From: an uncultured Bacteroidales bacterium
GTDB taxonomy: Bacteria; Bacteroidota; Bacteroidia; Bacteroidales; WCHB1-69
Assembly (NCBI GenBank): GCA_905233625.1
Contig: CAJOFJ010000005.1
Location: 126,119 to 190,118, forward strand
Direction of reading: 5' to 3'
Length of the DNA stretch: 64,000 nt
Shown: positions 56,939 to 64,000 of the stretch, in pieces
Layout: each line of letters starts with the position of its first letter
How positions within the stretch are numbered: the first letter of the stretch is position 1
Made by a program: the position numbers and the translations under genes
The notes under the pieces: generated by a model
Seen by the model: only the letters and a program-made list of their open reading frames with translations
Told to the model about the DNA's origin: nothing
The model's database searches: none

Positions 56939-57341
56939 TTTCGGCTTTTTCTTCTTGTTTGTCGTCAATCAACTGTTTTTCAACTAATTGATTATACCAT
57001 AGCACTACTTTCTTCATATTGGAAACATACACTCTTTCGCGATCGTAGTTCGGCAACACTTCGGCGAAATAAGCCTTCAGCGCATTTCCATCGGTCACAT
57101 TCACAGACGATTTTGCACCATTTTCCTTCTTATAAATAGACAACAGCACTTCCTGCAATGGCACATCATCGTCTTCAGTAAATATGGATATATTGTCCAG
57201 TGTGGCCACACCGTCGTTGGGGAATACGGGCAGACGGCTGCCATCTGTCAAAGATTCAACAATAAAACTGTTTTTGTTGTGTGAGAGAAGTCTGAAAAGT
57301 CCACTTTTCCCTGTCACAGATAAAATTTTCGATAAATCCAT
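56934..57341 (-). CDS. DUF5606 domain protein
   Basis: 135 aa; MDLSKILSVTGKSGLFRLLSHNKNSFIVESLTDGSRLPVF. Confidence 0.85.
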   Translation of the reverse strand: MDLSKILSVTGKSGLFRLLSHNKNSFIVESLTDGSRLPVFPNDGVATLDNISIFTEDDDVPLQEVLLSIYKKENGAKSSVNVTDGNALKAYFAEVLPNYDRERVYVSNMKKVVLWYNQLVEKQLIDDKQEEKAEN

Positions 57342-57360
57342 TGTTTAATTTTTTTGATGA

Positions 57361-58254
57361 CTAATAATAGATATACGTTCTTATTCTTTTGTATTGTAAT
57401 TTTTTGTTTTTGTATCTTGTTTCGGATGTCCAGTTTTTCTGCGGATCATATCCCGCATAGTCATACTGTTCTTTGTTATGGTGCAGGCGGTCTTCGAACA
57501 ACACTTTTTTTATAGCGCCATCCTCGCGGTACTGGGTGTAAGTATATTCGATCAAGTCGTTTTCGCCTTTGAAAGCTCTGCGGTTCACTTCGTCGCCATA
57601 ATTATCATACTCAATGGTCACATACTTGAACAACTTGCCTGAGGGTTCGAACTCATCGATGCGAGTCAGCAGCCCCTGGGCATTGTATTGGGAGGTATTG
57701 CGCACCGCATAGCCGTCGTAATGGCGCACCATTTCTATCACATTCCCCTCTCCGTCGGTCTTATAACTTGTTTGCTGCATCAAAGAATCGTCGATATACA
57801 CTTTTTCCGCGGAGAGGAAATCATTCATATCGTACTCAAAGCGGCATATTACAGTATCGGCTTCCCCCGGATAGAACTCTTTCCAATAGTCGACACGGGC
57901 ATCGGGATGATAGGCAAACAAGCGCACGACCAGGGTATCCCTTTGGGGAGTCATTTTGCAATAATCCAAGAGATAACCATCGGGACTATAGTGTTGCAGC
58001 ATCAGGCTCACGGTGTCGAAGGACAGTGTATCCAGAGTGAGAGTATCATTCTGTGAAACAGGTACTTCAGATATCAAAGTATACGTACACAACTCTTTTA
58101 CCTGACCAAAGATATGATTTCTTTGCAGATGATTTTTCTGGGCATCGGGAACAATGACAATCTCCGACGGCTTTTGTCGGCAAGCCGACAAAAGGAGCAG
58201 CGACAGCAGCAGTGTCGGCCAAAGCATTGTAAAAACTGTTCCCCTACCCTTCAT
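57361..58254 (-). CDS. Lipoprotein with YD/RHS-like repeats, unknown function
   Basis: Lipobox LLLLSACRQ; repeated Y-D-x-G-N-like segments (YKTDGEGNVIEMVRHYDGY, YNAQGLLTRIDEFEPSGKL, YDNYGDEVNRRAF). Confidence 0.65.
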   Translation of the reverse strand: MKGRGTVFTMLWPTLLLSLLLLSACRQKPSEIVIVPDAQKNHLQRNHIFGQVKELCTYTLISEVPVSQNDTLTLDTLSFDTVSLMLQHYSPDGYLLDYCKMTPQRDTLVVRLFAYHPDARVDYWKEFYPGEADTVICRFEYDMNDFLSAEKVYIDDSLMQQTSYKTDGEGNVIEMVRHYDGYAVRNTSQYNAQGLLTRIDEFEPSGKLFKYVTIEYDNYGDEVNRRAFKGENDLIEYTYTQYREDGAIKKVLFEDRLHHNKEQYDYAGYDPQKNWTSETRYKNKKLQYKRIRTYIYY

Positions 58255-58260
58255 AGTCAA

Positions 58261-60261
58261 TTATTTCACAAGGTCATCAATCAACTGATCATCAGCGATA
58301 TTGGCGATAGTCACCTTCAGATTCGGGTTCAGGCTCATGGCTCGTTTGATTGCGAACATAGCACCATCGTTGCGGGCCCATGCGCGGCGGGCGATGCCGT
58401 TGTTGACATCCCAATAAAGCATATTTTGCAGACGGCGCTCAGCCTCTTCGCTACCATCGAGCAGCATGCCGAAGCCACCGTTGATGACTTCGCCCCAGCC
58501 TACGCCACCACCATTGTGGATAGACACCCAGGTAGCGCCGCGGAAAGAGTCACCAATGACATTCTGTACGGCCATATCAGCGGTGAAGGAAGAGCCATCA
58601 TAAATATTGGAAGTTTCTCTGAAAGGAGAATCGGTACCGGAAACATCGTGATGGTCGCGGCCCAGCACCACCGGAGCGGTCAGCTTGCCCGACTTGATAG
58701 CATCGTTAAAGGCCTTGGCGATTTTGATACGGCCTTCGGCATCGGCATAGAGAATACGGGCCTGGGAGCCCACCACCAGTTTGTTGGCTTTTGCGCCTCT
58801 GATCCAAGTGATGTTGTCGCTCATTTGCTGCTGTATTTCAGCAGGTGAATTCTTCATGATTTCGTCCAGCACTTCCATAGCCAGATGATCGGTAACCTCC
58901 AGATCTTCGGCCTTGCCGGAAGTACAAACCCAGCGGAAAGGTCCGAATCCATAGTCGAAGCACATGGGTCCCATGATATCCTGAACGTATGAGGGATAGC
59001 GGAAAGTACCGTCCTCTTTGAGGATATCAGCACCGGCACGACTGGATTCCAGGAGGAAGGCATTACCATAGTCGAAGAAATACATACCTTCGGCAGCCAG
59101 CTTATTGACAGCGGCCACATGGCGGCGCAAACTGGCCTGAACGGCCTCTTTGAACTTGTCGGGTTCGTCGGCCATCATGCGTTTGGATTCCTCAAATGAA
59201 TATCCCACGGGGTAATAGCCACCTGCCCAAGGATTATGCAGGGAGGTCTGATCGGAACCCAGATCAACCTTGATATGATGTTCCGCGCAATATTCCCACA
59301 GATCCACGATATTGCCTTGGTAAGCGAAAGATTTGGCGATTTTCTGCTGGCGAGCCTCGTTCACCTTGGTCATCAGCACTTCGAGGTCGTCGCAAACCTC
59401 GTCCACCCAACCCTGAACATAACGTTTCTGTGTGGCGGCGGGATTGATTTCAGCGGTTATGGACACCACACCGGCGATGTCACCAGCCTTGGGCTGAGCG
59501 CCCGACATACCACCGAGGCCAGCGGTCACAAACAACTTGCCAGCGGCGCCGCCACCGATTTTACGGCAAGCATTCAGCACCGTGATAGTCGTTCCGTGAA
59601 CGATACCCTGCGGTCCGATATACATATAGGAACCAGCGGTCATCTGACCATACTGGCTCACGCCCAATGCGTTGAATTTTTCCCAATGATCTGGTTTTGA
59701 ATAGTTCGGAATCACCATACCATTGGTCACCACCACTCTGGGCGCATCTTTATGGGAGGGGAACAAGCCCATAGGGTGACCTGAGTACATCACCAAGGTC
59801 TGCTCATCGGTCATTTCCGACAAATACTTCATCACCAGGCGATACTGAGCCCAGTTCTGAAAAACAGCGCCATTGCCACCGTAAGTGATCAGCTCATGGG
59901 GATGCTGGGCCACTGCGGGATCCAGGTTGTTCTGTATCATCAGCATGATGGCGGCAGCCTGACGACATTTGGCGGGATAATCCTCAATCGGGCGGGCGTA
60001 CATGTCGTAATCCGGGCGAAGACGGTACATATAGATGCGGCCATAGTCGTGCAACTCCTTTAAGAACTCTGGTGCCAGTGTGGCATGCAATGAAGGATCG
60101 AAATAGCGAAGTGCGTTCTTCAGTGCCAGTTTCTTCTCCTTTTTGGTAAGAATATCCTTACGTTTAGGTGCATGGTTAACCGTTGTGTCGTATGGTTTCG
60201 GTGCGGGCAGCGTAGTTGGGATGCCCTGTCTCAAATCATTTTGAAATTCTTGTAAAGTCAT
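58261..60261 (-). CDS. hutU: Urocanate hydratase
   Basis: 666 aa; YGGNGAVFQNWAQYRLVMKYLSEM, YIGPQGIVHGTTITVLNA, FVTAGLGGMSGAQPKA, HNGGGVGWGEVINGGFGM. Confidence 0.96.
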   Translation of the reverse strand: MTLQEFQNDLRQGIPTTLPAPKPYDTTVNHAPKRKDILTKKEKKLALKNALRYFDPSLHATLAPEFLKELHDYGRIYMYRLRPDYDMYARPIEDYPAKCRQAAAIMLMIQNNLDPAVAQHPHELITYGGNGAVFQNWAQYRLVMKYLSEMTDEQTLVMYSGHPMGLFPSHKDAPRVVVTNGMVIPNYSKPDHWEKFNALGVSQYGQMTAGSYMYIGPQGIVHGTTITVLNACRKIGGGAAGKLFVTAGLGGMSGAQPKAGDIAGVVSITAEINPAATQKRYVQGWVDEVCDDLEVLMTKVNEARQQKIAKSFAYQGNIVDLWEYCAEHHIKVDLGSDQTSLHNPWAGGYYPVGYSFEESKRMMADEPDKFKEAVQASLRRHVAAVNKLAAEGMYFFDYGNAFLLESSRAGADILKEDGTFRYPSYVQDIMGPMCFDYGFGPFRWVCTSGKAEDLEVTDHLAMEVLDEIMKNSPAEIQQQMSDNITWIRGAKANKLVVGSQARILYADAEGRIKIAKAFNDAIKSGKLTAPVVLGRDHHDVSGTDSPFRETSNIYDGSSFTADMAVQNVIGDSFRGATWVSIHNGGGVGWGEVINGGFGMLLDGSEEAERRLQNMLYWDVNNGIARRAWARNDGAMFAIKRAMSLNPNLKVTIANIADDQLIDDLVK

Positions 60262-60305
60262 ATTTCTGTATTTTTAATCTGTATTTTCTTCATTTCTGAA
60301 AAAGA

Positions 60306-61394
60306 CTACTTCCCGTCATCTTCCGTATCCTCCTCATCATCAGGAGCCTCGATAATATGTTTATATTCCTCCTTACGCTCTTTCCATTTATTGCGGGCAT
60401 ATTGTTGCATATCCTCCACGCTATCGGTCTCGTCAACAATCTCCAGGCCGAAGATGGATTCAATAATATCTTCCAAGGTCACAATACCTGTAAATGAGCC
60501 ATATTCATCCACAATCAAAGCGATATGTTCTTTTTCCCTCAGCAAGGTTTCCCACAACTTGGTCAGGGTTTGCCCTTCCTCGGCCACCACAATCAGGCGT
60601 TTGATATCGGACAGACGGGTGTTGAACTTATCGTTGGCCACGCTTTCGAGCACTTTCTGGCGCAGCACATAGCCCGTTATATGGTCTTCATCATCGTCGG
60701 CATAGACAGGGATACGGGCAAAATGCAGGTAATCTTTATTCTTGTAGAACTCTGCCACGGTCATCTCTTCGGGAGCGATAGAGACAACGGTCTGAGGGGT
60801 CATCACGTCCTCCACCTTCACCGATTCGAGTTTAACGATATTCTGAATAATTTTGTTTTCAGACACTTCGATTTCGCCCTCTTCGGCGGCCATTTCCACC
60901 ATGGCAGACACCTCCTCGCGACTGACGGCAGACTCATGATTTTTTGTACCGATAGCACGAACCAATAATTTAGACAGCAGCACGAAGGGGTACATGATGA
61001 CAATCAGCACCCGCAGGAGCTTAGCCACGGGTATGCACAATTTTCGCCAGTAGGTAGCGCCCAAAGTTTTCGGAATAATTTCAGACAAGATGAGAATCAA
61101 AAGCGTCAAAATTGCAGAACCGAGTCCGAACCATGCATTGCCGAAGACTTCCACCACCTGGGCACCCACACCCGCGGCGCCAATTGTATTGGCAATGGTA
61201 TTCAGAGAGAGAATAGCTGCCAGAGGTTTGTCAATATCATCTTTGTATTTCCGCAATATTTCAGCATTTTTGCGACCTTCTGCCTCCAACATATTGATGA
61301 AAGAAAGTGGTGTGGACAGCAGCACAGACTCCATCAAGGAGCAGAAAAAAGAGACTCCTAAAGCTAAAATCAGATAGAAAAATAATGTTCCCAT
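60306..61394 (-). CDS. CNNM/CBS domain hemolysin-family protein (CorC/GldE-like)
   Basis: 362 aa; SEIIPKTLGATYWRKL, VEDVMTPQTVV, IALIVDEYGSFTGIVTLEDIIESIFG. Confidence 0.93.
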   Translation of the reverse strand: MGTLFFYLILALGVSFFCSLMESVLLSTPLSFINMLEAEGRKNAEILRKYKDDIDKPLAAILSLNTIANTIGAAGVGAQVVEVFGNAWFGLGSAILTLLILILSEIIPKTLGATYWRKLCIPVAKLLRVLIVIMYPFVLLSKLLVRAIGTKNHESAVSREEVSAMVEMAAEEGEIEVSENKIIQNIVKLESVKVEDVMTPQTVVSIAPEEMTVAEFYKNKDYLHFARIPVYADDDEDHITGYVLRQKVLESVANDKFNTRLSDIKRLIVVAEEGQTLTKLWETLLREKEHIALIVDEYGSFTGIVTLEDIIESIFGLEIVDETDSVEDMQQYARNKWKERKEEYKHIIEAPDDEEDTEDDGK

Positions 61395-61493
61395 TTCTTA
61401 TGTCAAAATTCTTGCAAAGATACGGAAATTTTCAATTAGCAAATTAGTTAATGTGCTAATGTGGTAATTGTTTTTTATGCCACCACTGAAAAG

Positions 61494-61523
61494 AAAAAAC
61501 GGGGTGGCGAACCACCCCGTTTT
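61494..61523 (-). terminator. Rho-independent terminator of the MBG/FISUMP gene
   Basis: AAAACGGGGTGG-cgaa-CCACCCCGTTTT with T-rich tail on the minus strand. Confidence 0.85.
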
Positions 61524-61561
61524 CAATTACTTATTTGCCAAGTTACCAATTGGCACATTTA

Positions 61562-64000
61562 TTAATGTTCATCCATAACACATCTGATGCTGTATCCGTT
61601 GCAAGGAGATGATACAGATTCAAGAAGCTTTTCGCAGACGAAATCAATCATCGCACCTGTAGCCATATCATATACCGGATGACAAGTCCAGTAATGTGAA
61701 CTGGTCGTGATGTTCTCAAATCTTCCGGATGCGCAGCTATAGAAACCACCCGGCAATGAGTTGAAGCCAGTAGCATTGGTATTGTCTTCACCTCTAAGCC
61801 AGTATGAAGTGGATCTCAAAGCTGTTGTCGGATAAACATTCAGTTCTTCATAATCAACATCTGACGGCAGATACCAACCTGCAGGACAGATACCCTGGAT
61901 ACGCTGGCCTAAGCTGTATGCGGTTCTGATTGAATCAACCGAACCATAACGCAAAGTATCGGCGGCTGCATACCAATCATACAGGTGACCAAAGATAGCC
62001 ACATTAGACGCTGTATCAGGATAAGTGTCTGAGTAGTAATTCATCACATTGTCGATGTCACGACCGTCGCTGTACTTCGTTGACTTCAGGTTCTCGGTAG
62101 TCCAGCACTTGCAACCGCCACCCAGACGGACAGACGGATAGTGGATACCGTGATAGTCAACAGCATCGGGACAGGTCGGGAAGCTAACCTTGACAATCTG
62201 TTCGCAAGTAAGGCTGTCACCACACAGGCTCTTGGCCACCCATGTTACCACTGTCGTTTCACCTGCCGGATACAGATTATCGGCGGGAGCGTTGTTGGTA
62301 ATAGTAATTTCGCTCATCGGCAGACCTGTATTAGTATGGAATACCGGTGTACCCAGATCCACCAAAGTCAGCGTACATCCGCCATTTCTCAGCACTGTGT
62401 CGATATTGGCGGGACAAATGAAGGTTGTGTTACCCGGGGTAATCACCTCACGAACAGCGATAGTGAAGCTGGTTGTAATGGTATTACCGAGAGCTTCTGT
62501 CACGGTCACCACGTATGTATCAGGTTTCAATGATGACAGGCTGAAGGTGCTGTCGGAAGTACCCATGTAAGTGTCAGTCGTCACATTACCTATAACCGTA
62601 TAGTTATACATCGGGGTTGCCGGTTTACCACCCGTAGCTCTGAGTTTCACGACACCGTCGTTCAAACCTGGGCAAAGCGGTTCGCTTACAGAATCAACCG
62701 TCAATGTCAGGGCATCGTAAACGGTCAGTGTACCCTTCACCATTTCAGGAGCGAAGGTGTAGCAATTCGTCACATCCACGTAGCCGGCGGGAACGGCGTG
62801 CAGACCACTGCGTACCATAGAGCCGTTGAGGCTTTCGTTACGATACACGTGATAGCCCACAACCACATTGTCAACAGAACCCACTTCGGTGATGGTACCT
62901 TCAATCTCAACCACCATGCTGTCGCCCTGTGCGAGAACATCGGTAGGAACATAGGTGAAGCTTGAATCCACCAATGGAGTGCCGTCGTACAGTTTTTGAG
63001 CGCTACCGGCCGTAATGGTAATCACTGTCGGGTTAGCTTTGATCAACAGGCTACTGTCTTTGATGGTGAAGATCACATCCGCAAAGTTGGAATTGGTGTT
63101 GGTAAAGTCGGTAGGCAGGATATTCATCGGATAAGTGCCCACATATCTACCCTTCGCCACAGAATCCTCTTCAACACCTGAATAGTAGAAGTCAGCTGCC
63201 GTATAGAGGCTATTGCTGATAGATACCAGATCATAGCCTGTCACACGCTGTTCGTAACCATCGTAGGTAGTTTCACCACCATGTTCTTTCACGGTCACTT
63301 CAACACCTGTCAACGGGAGCACATGCAACGTATCCACCACTGTGTCGCGGACACCGATATACAGAATATCGTGCTGCAGTGTATAGCTGAAGGTGTTACC
63401 CAGCTTACCGGCTTCAGTGATGCTCGGAGCGTTAGTGATGGTCAGTGTATCGCCGGTAGGCAGTGCGAAGACTGTGTCATTCACAATACCTGTTCCAGTG
63501 ATATATGCATCAGCAAACTTCACAGTATAATGCTTGTAGTTATGAGCTTCGCCATCGTAAGTCCAAGTCTGACCCAGAGATGCGATCTGCAGCGGGTGAG
63601 ACATTGCGTTGATAGCGATAGTTCCAGGAACGAGTGTTACTGCGGAAGCATCGTAATTGGCAGCATTCTCCAACTCATAATCGAAGGTATTGTTGTCCGG
63701 CATATTCTCACTATAATAAGTGATGCTTGCCGGGTTGGTTACAGAAAGGATGTCGCCAGTAGGCAGTTCAAACTTCGTGCTATCGGAAGCCATACGGGCT
63801 ACAGAAGAACCATTGTAGGTCAAGCTATAGCTCGGATAAGTATGAGCTGTACCATCATAGTCAAACACCTGAGTACCTGAAGTAATCACGATTGGCAGAT
63901 TATTGCTTACAATCTTCTGAGTAAAGTTGTATGCCACATCGTAGTTATTGATACCATTATGAGTATTAAATGCTGTAGCGATTACTGAAGAACCGGTAGT
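61562..64000 (-). CDS. Large secreted multi-domain protein (MBG-like repeats plus C-terminal FISUMP domain), 5' end beyond window
   Basis: ORF track 61562..63937 uses an internal GTG; frame remains open to 64000 (TTGSSVIATAFNTHNGINNYDV). Repeats GTQVFDYDGTAHTYPSYSLTYNG / GQTWTYDGEAHNYKHYTVKF; C-term CWTTENLKSTKYSDGRDI, CPAGWYLPSDVDYEEL, NGYSIRCV. Confidence 0.85.
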   Translation of the reverse strand, partial: TTGSSVIATAFNTHNGINNYDVAYNFTQKIVSNNLPIVITSGTQVFDYDGTAHTYPSYSLTYNGSSVARMASDSTKFELPTGDILSVTNPASITYYSENMPDNNTFDYELENAANYDASAVTLVPGTIAINAMSHPLQIASLGQTWTYDGEAHNYKHYTVKFADAYITGTGIVNDTVFALPTGDTLTITNAPSITEAGKLGNTFSYTLQHDILYIGVRDTVVDTLHVLPLTGVEVTVKEHGGETTYDGYEQRVTGYDLVSISNSLYTAADFYYSGVEEDSVAKGRYVGTYPMNILPTDFTNTNSNFADVIFTIKDSSLLIKANPTVITITAGSAQKLYDGTPLVDSSFTYVPTDVLAQGDSMVVEIEGTITEVGSVDNVVVGYHVYRNESLNGSMVRSGLHAVPAGYVDVTNCYTFAPEMVKGTLTVYDALTLTVDSVSEPLCPGLNDGVVKLRATGGKPATPMYNYTVIGNVTTDTYMGTSDSTFSLSSLKPDTYVVTVTEALGNTITTSFTIAVREVITPGNTTFICPANIDTVLRNGGCTLTLVDLGTPVFHTNTGLPMSEITITNNAPADNLYPAGETTVVTWVAKSLCGDSLTCEQIVKVSFPTCPDAVDYHGIHYPSVRLGGGCKCWTTENLKSTKYSDGRDIDNVMNYYSDTYPDTASNVAIFGHLYDWYAAADTLRYGSVDSIRTAYSLGQRIQGICPAGWYLPSDVDYEELNVYPTTALRSTSYWLRGEDNTNATGFNSLPGGFYSCASGRFENITTSSHYWTCHPVYDMATGAMIDFVCEKLLESVSSPCNGYSIRCVMDEH

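Overview
This window is chromosomal sequence from a Bacteroidota member, most likely Bacteroidales. Support: repeated TAnnTTTG -7 promoter boxes, T9SS-type C-terminal sorting domains, FISUMP (TIGR02145-like) surface proteins, DUF5606 and a GldE-like CNNM/CBS protein. About 50 credible CDSs are mostly housekeeping: nadA, nrdD/nrdG, lpxC, lpxD, tyrS, speA-like decarboxylase, murL-like epimerase, hutU, PBP1A, floA/nfeD, a glycogen synthase-phosphorylase fusion, an RsmI-like methylase and a Maf protein. There is one tRNA-Ser(GCT) and a clear cobalamin riboswitch in front of the B12-independent class III ribonucleotide reductase. The most unusual content is intergenic: (i) a large set of short-word tandem arrays, mostly with 7-bp period (TTCAAAA, CTGAAAA, GTGAGYT, CTATCAA, GGTTACA, TGACCAC, TGAATTC and others); (ii) at least two families of hairpin REP-like elements; (iii) a REP-associated Y1 (RAYT/IS200-like) transposase gene bracketed by 94-bp near-identical direct repeats carrying hairpins. 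Other points: an LpxC lacking the FabZ fusion usual in this phylum, a glycosidase with a sorting-like domain at its N-terminal side, a propeller-TM-AraC one-component regulator beside a surface-protein cluster, an uncharacterised two-gene secreted/lipoprotein pair, and a lipoprotein gene with a stop at codon 2. All calls are by reading; no database search was run.
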